The notes under the pieces were generated by a model. It searched no databases and had not been told where the DNA came from. It was given only the letters and a program-made list of their open reading frames with translations. Both the position numbers and the translations under genes were made by a program. From Sporolactobacillus sp. THM19-2 (GTDB taxonomy: Bacteria > Bacillota > Bacilli > Bacillales > Sporolactobacillaceae): a DNA stretch of 64,000 nucleotides. The stretch covers positions 62,001 through 126,000 of the forward strand of contig NZ_SEMC01000002.1 of assembly GCF_004153195.1 (NCBI RefSeq), written 5' to 3'. Shown here piece by piece: positions 18,308 to 30,418 of this stretch (within the stretch, counting starts at the first letter, position 1; each line of letters opens with the position of its first letter).

Positions 18308-19048
18308 TCAGTACTCCTGCGTGATGATTGGTGTGCCGACGGTGATAACAGTCCGGTCTCTGTCATCCCGCAGTGCAACCTGAATGTTCATTTTCTTATT
18401 TCCAGAATTTATGCTATCGTTCCATGCCCTAGTATATGCTGAAATTGATACAAAGGTTTTTTCGTAAAAAGCCTCGGTCGCGCCGGCGGAAAAAGTCCTC
18501 AGAAAGTCATTTCCGGCCTCGCGTAAGCCAGACTCCATTTTATCATTGCTGTAGGCTCTGACACAAGAGAAAATATGCCCTTGCGAAAGGAAAATTTTTG
18601 TGATATCGTCGCGAATGTTTCGCTCCTGTTCTGTCCATTGCGGGCGGCTGAATGCGCCCGCTCCGGACTGGTAAATAATACCTATCCTGTATAACTTTCC
18701 AGCCGGCCAGGCCATATAAGACACACGGGTTTTCAGACCGGACTTTTCTTTCGATCCTGTCCAGCTGATCACGCCGTGCTGCTTTTTCTCCATGTGCCAC
18801 GCGTATTCGGGCTCTTTTTCCCTGATTTGTTCGATTCTTTGGGCGAATTCCGTTTCAGTCATCAGGTCTGCCTGCTGCTCGCGGGCATAAACATTCCACC
18901 CGGTTACCGTCGCCTGCCTGTCAAGTGTTTCAGCAAACAGCGCCACCCGGTCAATCGGATCGATATCCTTCTTTACGCTCTCAGCACCTGCCGGAAAGGC
19001 CGGCAGGAGCAGACTTAAAAAGATGATACACAGGACTTTTTTCTTCAT
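18308..19048 (-). CDS. ywmB: YwmB family protein (TATA-box-binding-like fold)
   Basis: 246-residue secreted or membrane-anchored protein of the YwmB family, function unknown. N-terminal signal-like segment (CIIFLSLLLPAFPAGAES). The body contains TGWNVYAREQ, KVSY-like strands and a C-terminal NIQVALRDDRDRTVITVGTP typical of the family. Position between ywzB and murAA matches B. subtilis, which supports the call more than any single motif. Confidence 0.82.
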   Translation of the reverse strand: MKKKVLCIIFLSLLLPAFPAGAESVKKDIDPIDRVALFAETLDRQATVTGWNVYAREQQADLMTETEFAQRIEQIREKEPEYAWHMEKKQHGVISWTGSKEKSGLKTRVSYMAWPAGKLYRIGIIYQSGAGAFSRPQWTEQERNIRDDITKIFLSQGHIFSCVRAYSNDKMESGLREAGNDFLRTFSAGATEAFYEKTFVSISAYTRAWNDSINSGNKKMNIQVALRDDRDRTVITVGTPIITQEY

Positions 19049-19151
19049 CGTTTTGCGCCCCTCTCCTGTTCTCAGTATTGCCTGCCAAGAGAGAAGGGCA
19101 TACGTGGTACTTTTCGTTATTTTTCGCGCTCTTGCAACATCTGTTTCACTT

Positions 19152-19385
19152 TTAGCCGTAGATCTGTGGCAAAGTCATCGACCAGTTGACGTAGTCCAGA
19201 AAGAAGCGGGCCACCGGATAACTGACGGCGAGGGCCAGCAGAATATACAGCATTCGTGCCTGCAGACTTTTCGGATGTCTGAATAAAAGGTCAAATTTCA
19301 GGCTCTGAAGGGCCCACCAGGTTAAAATGAAGACAACGATGTGAACGAACAGACTGATCAGCGCCTGTAAACCGACTTGACTCAT
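19152..19385 (-). CDS. ywzB: DUF1146 family membrane protein YwzB
   Basis: 77-residue protein with two membrane helices (about 6-24 and 42-58) and the family ending YPVARFFLDYVNWSMTLPQI. The ATG at 19383-19385 has AGGTGA about 8 nt upstream; an upstream frame extension of 32 residues lacks helices and was rejected. In B. subtilis ywzB directly follows atpC; here about 6 kb of other genes separates them. Confidence 0.85.
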   Translation of the reverse strand: MSQVGLQALISLFVHIVVFILTWWALQSLKFDLLFRHPKSLQARMLYILLALAVSYPVARFFLDYVNWSMTLPQIYG

Positions 19386-19704
19386 TATTTCTGTCACCTG
19401 CCCCGTATGCTGTGATATCCGCACTTCTCGGGCGGAGGCGGGGTCCGCATCCATCACCTGCTTGTCATATTCCTGTAACATAAATTTAATCTAAAATAAA
19501 CCTTTCCTTGTGAATATTTTAACGCGGTTTCCATAAAATAACCATACTTTTTTCGATAATCGTTTATTCCGAATTATCTCTTACATAATGAAAATTTAAT
19601 CAGTTCAGAACGGTTTCATATCGTTGTCCATCTGCTTTTTTTTGTGCTAAAACAGAATACAGGGAGTGTAACAACCCCTGCATCTTATATAGGAGGTTTT
19701 CCAT

Positions 19705-20253
19705 ATGGCGGAACGATTAGTCAGTGCAAAGGCACCACAATTCAAACTGGATTGCGTCAATCCGGACGGTTCATTCGGAAAGGCGGATCTTGAGGAAAAT
19801 ATAAGGAACGGCGTTTGGACGGTTTTCTTTTTCTATCCAATGGACTTTACCTTTGTCTGCCCGACAGAAATTACAGCGTTCAGCGATCGCTATGAAGATT
19901 TCAAAAAACTGAACGCAGACATTATCGGCTGCTCCTGCGATACCATTTATACCCATCAGCAGTGGATGAAGACTTCACGCAAAGAGGGCGGAATCGGTAA
20001 GATCAATTTCCGCCTCGCTGCCGACCATACCCATGAGGCAGCCGAAAAATACGGCGTTCTGATCGAAGAGGAAGGCGTTGCCCTGCGTGGTCTGTTTATC
20101 ATTGACCCCAGCGGCAACCTGCGCTACTCGGTTGTCAATGATAACAACATCGGCCGCAGTGTCGATGAAACGCTGCGTGTTCTTCAGGCGCTGCAGACCG
20201 GCGGCATGTGTCCGGCCAACTGGCAGCCTGGTGACGATACGCTGCATGTGTGA
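19705..20253 (+). CDS. Typical 2-Cys peroxiredoxin (YkuU/AhpC-TSA family)
   Basis: 182-residue cytoplasmic peroxidase reducing H2O2 and organic peroxides. The peroxidatic Cys lies in MDFTFVCPTEITAFSDR, the resolving Cys in QTGGMCPANWQPGD near the C-terminus, and RGLFIIDPSGNLRYSVV is the usual strand pair. Closest in pattern to B. subtilis YkuU. TAGGAGG lies 9 nt before the ATG. The 319-bp region upstream (19386-19704) is A/T-rich; a sigma-A promoter near 19624-19655 is plausible but not clear, and I saw no PerR box. Confidence 0.93.
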   Translation: MAERLVSAKAPQFKLDCVNPDGSFGKADLEENIRNGVWTVFFFYPMDFTFVCPTEITAFSDRYEDFKKLNADIIGCSCDTIYTHQQWMKTSRKEGGIGKINFRLAADHTHEAAEKYGVLIEEEGVALRGLFIIDPSGNLRYSVVNDNNIGRSVDETLRVLQALQTGGMCPANWQPGDDTLHV

Positions 20254-20310
20254 TCAGGAAGCTATTGCACAAACCGAAGAGCTGTGTTAGGTTTTATATG
20301 TAAACAATTT

Positions 20311-20410
20311 CATGCTTATACTAGGGGAGCCGGCGGCCGGCTGAGAGTAAGACACTAGGTCTTTGACCCTTTAAACCTGATCTGGGTGATGCCAGCGTAG
20401 GGAAGTATGC
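20311..20410 (+). promoter_or_regulatory. TPP riboswitch (THI element)
   Basis: The conserved aptamer is complete: ACTAGGGGAGCC, GGCTGAGAGTAAGAC, TTTGACCCTTTAAACCTGAT, CTGGGTGATGCCAGCGTAGG and GAAGT closing helix P1. It senses thiamine pyrophosphate and precedes the thiW-thiD-thiM-thiE operon with a terminator just downstream, so it should switch off transcription when TPP is high. Confidence 0.97.
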
Positions 20411-20425
20411 TTCAATCAGATGATA

Positions 20426-20459
20426 AACGCAGACCAGATGTAACTGGGCTGCGTTTTTT
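20426..20459 (+). terminator. Riboswitch-controlled terminator of the thi operon
   Basis: AACGCAG/CTGCGTT stem followed by a T-run, 16 bp after the aptamer and 98 bp before the thiW start; the expression platform of the TPP riboswitch. Confidence 0.92.
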
Positions 20460-20556
20460 GTTTAGAGAAAGTCCTTTGTGGTCTCTGTCGGTGCCTGCAA
20501 TATGCTTCATTTTTCCATGGCCGCCCGCTTTCGCTGCCTGTCTGGAGGTGATCTTT

Positions 20557-21063
20557 ATGAAACCGCTTTACAAGATGACCCTGTCCGCACTGCTTGTCGC
20601 AGTCGGTACACTTGCGGGTCATATACTCTACATCCCGCTCGGTGTCACGCGTATTTTTCCTGTTCAGCATATTCTTAACGTACTTGGTGCTGTGATTCTG
20701 GGTCCCTTCTATACCGTGGGCAATGCGTTTGCCATCTCGCTCCTGCGTAACCTTCTGGGAACCGGATCGATTTTTGCTTTTCCGGGGAGCATGATCGGGG
20801 CGCTTCTTGCCGGACTGATGTTCATCTGGCTCAAAAGTCCGTTCGCCGCTGCCGTCGGGGAAATTTTTGGAACCGGTATCCTCGGCGCCCTGGTTTCCTT
20901 TCCGATTGCCCGGTTCGTCCTCGGGCAGGATCTGGCCGCCGGATTTTTCGTCATTCCGTTTCTTCTGTCAACGACCTGCGGCAGTCTCATCGCCTGTGTC
21001 CTGTTGAAAACTTTCGCTTTGAATCCACGTCTGTCACATTTTTTAAAGGGGGCTAGAAAATGA
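20557..21063 (+). CDS. thiW: ThiW, thiazole-specific ECF transporter substrate subunit
   Basis: 168-residue membrane protein with about five helices, predicted to bind hydroxyethylthiazole as the S-component of an energy-coupling-factor importer. Motifs of the ThiW family: ILYIPLGVTRIFPVQHILN and GSIFAFPGSMIGALLAG. The ATG at 20557 follows GGAGGTGA at 5 nt. Its stop overlaps the thiD start (ATGA). The shared EcfA/EcfT components are not in this window. Confidence 0.93.
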   Translation: MKPLYKMTLSALLVAVGTLAGHILYIPLGVTRIFPVQHILNVLGAVILGPFYTVGNAFAISLLRNLLGTGSIFAFPGSMIGALLAGLMFIWLKSPFAAAVGEIFGTGILGALVSFPIARFVLGQDLAAGFFVIPFLLSTTCGSLIACVLLKTFALNPRLSHFLKGARK

Positions 21064-21866
21064 GAACAGCTTTAACAATTGCCGGATCGGATTCCGGCGG
21101 CGGTGCCGGCATTCAGGCCGACCTGAAAACTTTTTCCGCACTCGGCGTCTTTGGCATGAGCGCCATCGTCAGCGTGACGGCGCAAAATACACTCGGCGTG
21201 CGGGATGTCGCGGATCTTTCACCAAAAATAATCGGTGAGCAGATGGATGCCGTTTTTCAGGATATCCCGGTCGGTGCGGTAAAAATCGGTATGGTCTCGA
21301 ACAGTGGAGCGATTGACCGGATTGCAGAAAAGCTCAGCTTTTATCAGCCGGGATGGATTGTGCTTGATCCGGTGATGGTCTCAAAGAGCGGGTACGACCT
21401 GCTGAAGCCGGAAGCCCGGAAGACCCTGACTGACCGACTTCTCCCGCTTGCTTCCGTTGTTACGCCGAATCTTTTTGAAGCATCAAAACTGGTCGGCCGG
21501 CGTATTGACTCGATAGACAGCATGCACGAGGCGGCGCTGGAAATTTTTCAGATGGGGCCGAAAAGTGTGCTTGTAAAGGGCGGACATCTGCTCAAAGAAC
21601 CTGTGGATGTTTTCTATGACGGCCGGCAGTTTCACACCTTTGAAGGCCGGCATATTGACACGAAAAATACCCACGGGACCGGGTGCACCCTCTCCTCAGC
21701 GATCGCTGCTTACCTCGCACGCGGCAAGCAGCTGAAAGAGGCTGTCGGACTGGCTAAGGACTATGTACAGGGGGCTATCGAGCATAGCCTCTCGCTCGGC
21801 CACGGATTTGGGCCAACCCATCACTTTTATCGCTGGTATCCGGAAAGCGAGGTGCTGCAGAAATGA
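21060..21866 (+). CDS. thiD: Hydroxymethylpyrimidine/phosphomethylpyrimidine kinase ThiD
   Basis: 268-residue ribokinase-like enzyme phosphorylating HMP and HMP-P for thiamine synthesis. ALTIAGSDSGGGAGIQADLK at the start, VLDPVMVSKSGYDLL in the middle, and the anion-hole/catalytic NTHGTGCTLSSAIAAYLA near the end. Overlaps thiW and thiM by 4 nt on either side. Confidence 0.96.
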   Translation: MRTALTIAGSDSGGGAGIQADLKTFSALGVFGMSAIVSVTAQNTLGVRDVADLSPKIIGEQMDAVFQDIPVGAVKIGMVSNSGAIDRIAEKLSFYQPGWIVLDPVMVSKSGYDLLKPEARKTLTDRLLPLASVVTPNLFEASKLVGRRIDSIDSMHEAALEIFQMGPKSVLVKGGHLLKEPVDVFYDGRQFHTFEGRHIDTKNTHGTGCTLSSAIAAYLARGKQLKEAVGLAKDYVQGAIEHSLSLGHGFGPTHHFYRWYPESEVLQK

Positions 21867-22684
21867 TCTCAGCAGAAAAGTTGTATCACAGCTTTTTGAA
21901 AATTCGCGAGGAGCGCCCGCTGATTCACCACATTACCAATGCGGTAACGATCAATGACTGTGCCAATGCCACGCTCGCAGTCGGCGCAAGCCCCGTTATG
22001 GCAGACAGTCCGGACGAAACGGCGGACATGGCCGCCCAGGCCTCAGCTCTCGTGCTGAATATTGGCACCCTGACTGAAACGTCCATTACCGCGATGATAC
22101 GCGCCGGGCAATCCGCCCACCGCTGCCAGGTGCCGGTTATTTTCGATCCGGTCGGTGCCGGATCCACGCCGTTTCGCAGGCAGACCGTGTTCAGGATCCT
22201 CGATGCCGTTCATCCCGACATCATATGCGGTAATATGTCGGAAATAAAGGTGCTTGCCGGGATGGAGGCACGATCCCGGGGCGTGGATGCCGGTGACAGG
22301 ATGGATCATGCCGGGAAAATTGCCCGTGACCTCGCGCGGCGTCTCGGTTCAGTGATTGCCATTACCGGAGCCGCGGATGCGGTCTCTGACGGCAGGCGGA
22401 CGTTCATCCTGCATAACGGAGTCGCCCGGCTTGCTTCGGTGACCGGCACCGGTTGTATGACCGACTCACTGATCGCCGCCTTTGCCGGGGTTCTCGAGGA
22501 CCGACTGGAAGCGGCCGTCTGTGGGATCATAACCATGGGGCTGTCCGGTGAAAAAGCGGAGGCCTTACTTGCGGACGCGGACGGGATCGGCACATTTAAA
22601 GTGCGCCTGTTTGACGCCTTTTCGACTCTTGATGCACATGACTTTTCAAAGGGGGCTATTGAAGATGGCCGTGTCGAATCCTGA
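21863..22684 (+). CDS. thiM: Hydroxyethylthiazole kinase ThiM
   Basis: 273-residue kinase that salvages 4-methyl-5-hydroxyethylthiazole. PLIHHITNAVTINDCANATL, VGASPVMADSPDE, VIFDPVGAGSTPFR and VTGTGCMTDSLIAAF are classical ThiM motifs. Overlaps thiD by 4 nt and thiE by 20 nt. With thiW, thiD and thiE it forms a thiazole and HMP salvage route rather than full de novo synthesis. Confidence 0.96.
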   Translation: MISAEKLYHSFLKIREERPLIHHITNAVTINDCANATLAVGASPVMADSPDETADMAAQASALVLNIGTLTETSITAMIRAGQSAHRCQVPVIFDPVGAGSTPFRRQTVFRILDAVHPDIICGNMSEIKVLAGMEARSRGVDAGDRMDHAGKIARDLARRLGSVIAITGAADAVSDGRRTFILHNGVARLASVTGTGCMTDSLIAAFAGVLEDRLEAAVCGIITMGLSGEKAEALLADADGIGTFKVRLFDAFSTLDAHDFSKGAIEDGRVES

Positions 22685-23306
22685 TTATACCCTGTATCTT
22701 GTGACCGGGCCGTTTGATCCGAAAGCAGCAGATTTATATTTTCAGAAAGTCGAGGAGGCGCTGCGCGGGGGCGTCACCCTGCTCCAGTTGCGGGAAAAGA
22801 CAGCTTCTTCAAGAACGATGTTTGAGGTAGCCTGTAAGCTGAATTCCCTCGCCGACCGTTACCATGTGCCGCTGATTATCAATGACCGGGTGGACATTGC
22901 CCTGGCTGCGGGCGCGGACGGCGTTCACGTCGGGCAGGAGGACCTGCCGGCGGACAAGGTCCGGCAGCTGGTCGGCAGTGAAAAAATCGTCGGCGTCTCG
23001 GCCTCAACCGTTGCGGAAGCCATCCGGGCAGAGAAGGACGGTGCAGATTATATTGGGGCAGGCAGCCTGTTTCCCACCCGCTCGAAGTCGGACGCGACAC
23101 GCGTCTCGGCCGATGTGCTGCATGCCATTCGCCAGGCGGTCGGCCTGCCGATTGTCGGAATCGGGGGGATCGACCGGTCAACGCTCAACCAGATTGACCC
23201 GAACGACATCGACGGCGTGGCTGTGATATCGGCAATCTGGTCACAGGATGATACGCTGAATGCCGCCAGGGCCCTGCGTGATCAATGGAATCATGTCGGG
23301 AGATGA
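22665..23306 (+). CDS. thiE: Thiamine-phosphate synthase ThiE
   Basis: 213-residue TIM-barrel enzyme joining HMP-PP and thiazole phosphate. TLYLVTGPFD, GGVTLLQLREK, LIINDRVDIALAAGADGVHV, GVSASTVAEAIRAEKDGADY and PIVGIGGI are present. The ATG at 22665 lies within the end of thiM and is preceded by AAAGGGGG at about 9 nt. The 3' end overlaps the convergent NERD gene by 16 bp, with no terminator between. Confidence 0.95.
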   Translation: MAVSNPDYTLYLVTGPFDPKAADLYFQKVEEALRGGVTLLQLREKTASSRTMFEVACKLNSLADRYHVPLIINDRVDIALAAGADGVHVGQEDLPADKVRQLVGSEKIVGVSASTVAEAIRAEKDGADYIGAGSLFPTRSKSDATRVSADVLHAIRQAVGLPIVGIGGIDRSTLNQIDPNDIDGVAVISAIWSQDDTLNAARALRDQWNHVGR

Positions 23307-24256
23307 TAGAGGGTCCCTTTCGTACTGCCAGTTGCCGGCAAGTTCATTTTTTGCAGCATTTTTCTCGTAACCGATTCTGATGCTATTCTCAGGAATGCCC
23401 GGCATTCCTGATTTGTTATTGTCGATTTGAATAACAGAGCGTAATGCTTCAGCGCTTCTGCGTGCGCCGTTTTTGACCGATGATGGCATATGGGACAGTG
23501 CCACTGTCCCATTTTCCATATCATGCCATATCTTTCACACTTGGGACACTGGACACCTGTTACAATCTGATTTGGGAGAACGTGATAGACTTCAAATACA
23601 TTTTGCACCAGTTTTTCATGCGCATCATTTAAATTTTTTTCCATACGTATCATCTGGGATCGGGTGAATACCTGTTGGGGGTGTTTTTGTGTCAGGGCAG
23701 TGAGTCTCTGGGGAACTCTTTCGATGAGACATGCGTTTTTGAAAAAATTTTCATCGGCATCCTCGACGTCAAGAATCACATTAGGGGAACTGAAAATAAT
23801 TTGTTTTTCAACAGGGACACTCGGCCATTTCCGGTAACGGAACCATTCCTGCAGCTGCTTATAATGCCGTTCAGCCTGAGTGACCGGATCTGAAAAACGT
23901 TGCAGCTCCCCAGTGGGCGTCTTACGTGTCATCTGGTGTAATTTTGAGTGAATTTTTACTATACCTGAAATGTGCTTCACTTCCAGCATCAGAAGGGTAC
24001 CTGGTGTAATCACGATCCGGTCAAGTTCAAAATGATGAAGTCCATCATTCAATCTGAGATTCTTAATGATTGCTATGTCGTCGCGAGGCATATAACTAAG
24101 GTGGTAATCCACCTCCCTCTCGCCTCTGTGTCCAGTGAGATAGTAATTCAATTGTTGCTGTAATTCTTCTTTTTTCTTTGCCGGACCGGTGAATCTGGCC
24201 ACCAGTGCCTGAAGCTGGCGAACGTGGTAGGGCAACTCATCAGACGGTTTCTTCAT
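23291..24256 (-). CDS. NERD-domain protein with C-terminal zinc ribbon (copy 2)
   Basis: 321 residues, same architecture as the gene at 3403-4416. HRGEREVDYHLSYM, then HFELDRIVI and LLMLEVKHISGIV give the D...ExK nuclease-like core. The zinc ribbon is CPKC then CPIC (RYGMIWKMGQWH between), followed by HRSKTAHAEALKHYALL. No membrane segment. GAGGTGA lies about 6 nt before the ATG. The role is unknown. It borders the large 21-bp array, whose longest minus-strand open frame ends about 250 bp upstream of this gene. Confidence 0.85.
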   Translation of the reverse strand: MKKPSDELPYHVRQLQALVARFTGPAKKKEELQQQLNYYLTGHRGEREVDYHLSYMPRDDIAIIKNLRLNDGLHHFELDRIVITPGTLLMLEVKHISGIVKIHSKLHQMTRKTPTGELQRFSDPVTQAERHYKQLQEWFRYRKWPSVPVEKQIIFSSPNVILDVEDADENFFKNACLIERVPQRLTALTQKHPQQVFTRSQMIRMEKNLNDAHEKLVQNVFEVYHVLPNQIVTGVQCPKCERYGMIWKMGQWHCPICHHRSKTAHAEALKHYALLFKSTITNQECRAFLRIASESVTRKMLQKMNLPATGSTKGTLYHLPT

Positions 24257-24527
24257 ACATTCACCTCTTTCTATAAGGTAAGATTCGACCCTGTTTGACC
24301 CTGTTTACAAGATTCGACCTGAAGGAACAAAATCCTTTTCCTTTTTCCCATTTTTACAGTTCATTTTATTTTCAGTTCAACCTTTGTTCACATTTACAGG
24401 ACTGGATTCTTGCGTGAAAGCTGTGGATCTGGATCAACCAGGAAAAATGTTGGCCTGGGGGTGGTATATTTCTGCAAGGGCTGGGTTTTTCAGTTGGTGG
24501 ATGGAATTACGGCCTGGCGGGCCGCAA
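24257..24527. other. Gap between second NERD gene and repeat array
   Basis: Contains short internal repeats (AAGATTCGACC twice, CTGTTTGAC/CTGTTTACA near 24280-24320) and a degenerate start of the TTCAGC array (TTCAGT at 24489). The NERD promoter is presumably here; no confident -10/-35 pair was found. Confidence 0.4.
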
Positions 24528-25413
24528 TTCAGCCGGGCGGTCCTCCTTTTCAGCCGGGTTGACCCACTTTTCAGCCAGATCCCCACTTTTTTCAGCCGGC
24601 GGGCCGGAATTCAGCCGGATCTCATCATTATTCAGCCGGGTGGACCCACTTTTCAGCCAGATCCCGAATTTTTTCAGCCGGGTCTCCTCTTTTTTCAGCC
24701 GCCCCCGAATTTTTTCAGCCAGCGCGCCGGAATTCAGCCGGGTACCGGCACTTTTCAGCCGGGTTTCCACTTTTTTCAGCCGCTTCTGAATTTTTTCAGC
24801 CAGCGGGCCGGAATTCAGCCGGTCCTCAACTTTATTCAGCCGGGTGGACCCACTTTTCAGCCGGGTCTCCTCTTTTTTCAGCCGCTCCCGAATTTTTTCA
24901 GCCAGCGCGCCGGAATTCAGCCGGGTACCGGCACTTTTCAGCCGGGTTTCCACTTTTTTCAGCCGGGTCCCCACTTTTTTCAGCCGCTCCTGAATTTTTT
25001 CAGCCGCCGGACCGGAATTCAGCTGGATCTCATCATTATTCAGCCGGGTCGCGGCACTTTTCAGCCGGGTGGTCCTCTTTTTCAGCCAGATCCCCACTTT
25101 TTTCAGCCGCTCCCGAATTTTTTCAGCCGGCGAGCCGGAATTCAGCCGGGTACCGGCACTTTTCAGCCGGGTTTCCACTTTTTTCAGCCGCTTCTGAATT
25201 TTTTCAGCCAGCGGGCCGGAATTCAGCCGGATCTCAGCATTATTCAGCCGAGCAGACCTCTTTTTCAGCCGGGTCCCCACTTTTTTCAGCCGCTCCTGAA
25301 TTTTTTCAGCCAGCGGGCCGGAATTCAGCCGGTTCTCAACTTTATTCAGCCGGGTGGACCCACTTTTCAGCCGGGTCTCCTCCTTTTTCAGCCGCTCCTG
25401 AATTTTTTCAGCT
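24528..25413. repeat. Large TTCAGCC array, family Q (44 units)
   Basis: I counted 44 TTCAGC motifs from 24528 to 25407. Steps are mostly 21 bp, but each super-unit ends with a 20-bp and then a 19-bp step (seven pairs), giving complete super-units of 81, 102 or 123 bp, all divisible by 3. Consequently one minus-strand frame stays open from a GTG at 25421 to 24507 (304 codons), with heptads such as RLKKVGTRLKSAGTRLNSG that could form a coiled coil. No ribosome site precedes that GTG, and the plus strand is open over 403 codons too, so coding is unproven. Confidence 0.93.
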
Positions 25414-25458
25414 GGCACCACAAGCGGCTGGCTGCCACCACAATTTTCATCCGGCGCA

Positions 25459-25494
25459 CAAAAAAGGAAGAGCCAGTTGGCTCTTCCTTTTTTT
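25459..25494 (-). terminator. Terminator of the atp operon
   Basis: 15-bp stem AAAAAGGAAGAGCCA paired with TGGCTCTTCCTTTTT across a 2-base centre, T-rich on both sides, directly after atpC. The repeat array starts 46 bp beyond it. Confidence 0.92.
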
Positions 25495-25502
25495 CGATAT
25501 CG

Positions 25503-25931
25503 TCATACTTTCGGAACCGTGTCATCAATCGCGGCTGTTTCCAGGCGAAGTTCGGCGCGTTTCTGTTTCAGACGGGCTTCAAAGTAACCTTCTGAGGTTT
25601 CGTGAAGTCTGTCGAGTGCGGCATCGGCTTCAGCCTTAGCCTTTTTGGCACGTTCAACGTCGATTTGATCTTTCATTTCGGCTGCTTCCGAAAGAATCGT
25701 GATGCGGTCGCGGCTAACCTGGATGAAGCCACCATGGACCGCGGCGTAGTCTGTGATTTTTTCATCTTCGTGTTTGAGACGAACAAGAGCGATCTGGAGC
25801 GGTGCGACAATTGGCATGTGATGGGGCAGGATGCCCATGTCGCCGTTTGCCGACCGGACGCAAACCATGTGGACGTCTCCTTCATACACTTTGCCTGCGG
25901 GTGTGACGATCTCCGTATGCACAGTGCTCAT
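25503..25931 (-). CDS. atpC: ATP synthase epsilon subunit
   Basis: 142-residue F1 epsilon subunit coupling rotation and regulating ATP hydrolysis. N-terminal beta-sandwich (VHTEIVTPAGKVYEGDVHMV, DMGILPHHMPIVAPL) and C-terminal helix pair (AKKAKAEADAALDRLHE). 40 bp after atpD; last gene of the operon. Confidence 0.96.
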   Translation of the reverse strand: MSTVHTEIVTPAGKVYEGDVHMVCVRSANGDMGILPHHMPIVAPLQIALVRLKHEDEKITDYAAVHGGFIQVSRDRITILSEAAEMKDQIDVERAKKAKAEADAALDRLHETSEGYFEARLKQKRAELRLETAAIDDTVPKV

Positions 25932-25971
25932 CTGTCAGCCCCCTTTTCCGGCCCGGGCGATGTGTCGCGCA

Positions 25972-27420
<1,449 letters not shown>

Positions 27421-27448
27421 TTAAAAACCCGATTTTCGTGTTCCCGTA

Positions 27449-28318
27449 TTATTCGAGGGCGGCAGCTCCGCCGACAATTTCAGTAATTTCCTGAGTAATC
27501 GCTGCCTGACGCGCACGGTTGAACGACAGCGACAGGTTGTCGATAATATCGTTCGCGTTATCCGACGCGCTCCTCATGGCAGTTGAACGTGCCGCGTGCT
27601 CAGCCGCTTTGGCATCGAGCAGAGCACCGTAGATCTGCCCTTCTGCGTAGAGTGGCAGCAGTTTATCAAGCACTTCGTCTTCATCAGGTTCATAGGCATA
27701 ATTGGTCTTCTTTGTTGCCTCGCTCAATACATTCTGTATCGGAAGGAGCTGGCTGTCGACAAGCCTCTGTGTCATCGCATTGACAAAGTGGTTATAGATC
27801 AGATGCAGCACATCAATTTTTTTATCATCATAAAGTGCGACCATTTTCCTTGCCAGCCCAATCGTATCATCAAAGGTCAGTATATCCGGCATGTCCGTCT
27901 GGCTGTAAACGACCGGGTAATTGCGCTTCCTGAAAAAATTCAGCCCAACCTTACCAGTGACAATAATGGTATATTCCTCCGGGGAGTGATGGTTTTTCCG
28001 AATCAGCTCCTGGGTATATTTCAGGATATTACCATTGTAAGCTCCGGCAAGTCCGCGGTCGGCGGTGATCACAAAATAGGCGGCCTTTTTTACCGGACGG
28101 CTCTCGAGCATGGGATGCCTGCTGTTCGCCTCCGACTGTTTTCCGCTGGCAATACTGGCAACGACTTCTTTCAGGCCTTCCATGTAAGCCACGTAATTCT
28201 GCGCACTGTTCTGTGCATGATTGAGCTTCGCAGCCGAAACCATCTGCATGGCTTTGGTAATTTTGCGCATCTTTTTGGTAGAAGCAATCTTCTCCTTAAT
28301 GTCGCGCATCGAAGGCAT
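27449..28318 (-). CDS. atpG: ATP synthase gamma subunit
   Basis: 289-residue rotor shaft of F1. N-terminal MRDIKEKIASTKKMRKITKA and C-terminal SLSFNRARQAAITQEITEI helices form the coiled coil; ITADRGLAGAYNGNI is the conserved central strand region. Confidence 0.97.
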   Translation of the reverse strand: MPSMRDIKEKIASTKKMRKITKAMQMVSAAKLNHAQNSAQNYVAYMEGLKEVVASIASGKQSEANSRHPMLESRPVKKAAYFVITADRGLAGAYNGNILKYTQELIRKNHHSPEEYTIIVTGKVGLNFFRKRNYPVVYSQTDMPDILTFDDTIGLARKMVALYDDKKIDVLHLIYNHFVNAMTQRLVDSQLLPIQNVLSEATKKTNYAYEPDEDEVLDKLLPLYAEGQIYGALLDAKAAEHAARSTAMRSASDNANDIIDNLSLSFNRARQAAITQEITEIVGGAAALE

Positions 28319-28350
28319 ATTCGTTCACCACCTTTTAATCCTGAATCAAG

Positions 28351-30414
<2,064 letters not shown>

Positions 30415-30418
<4 letters not shown>

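Noticed and set aside
24384-25595. 403-codon plus-strand open frame over the large array (FQPG-type repeats)
   Set aside because: It is a by-product of the repeat, runs through the atp terminator into atpC on the opposite strand and has no ribosome site.
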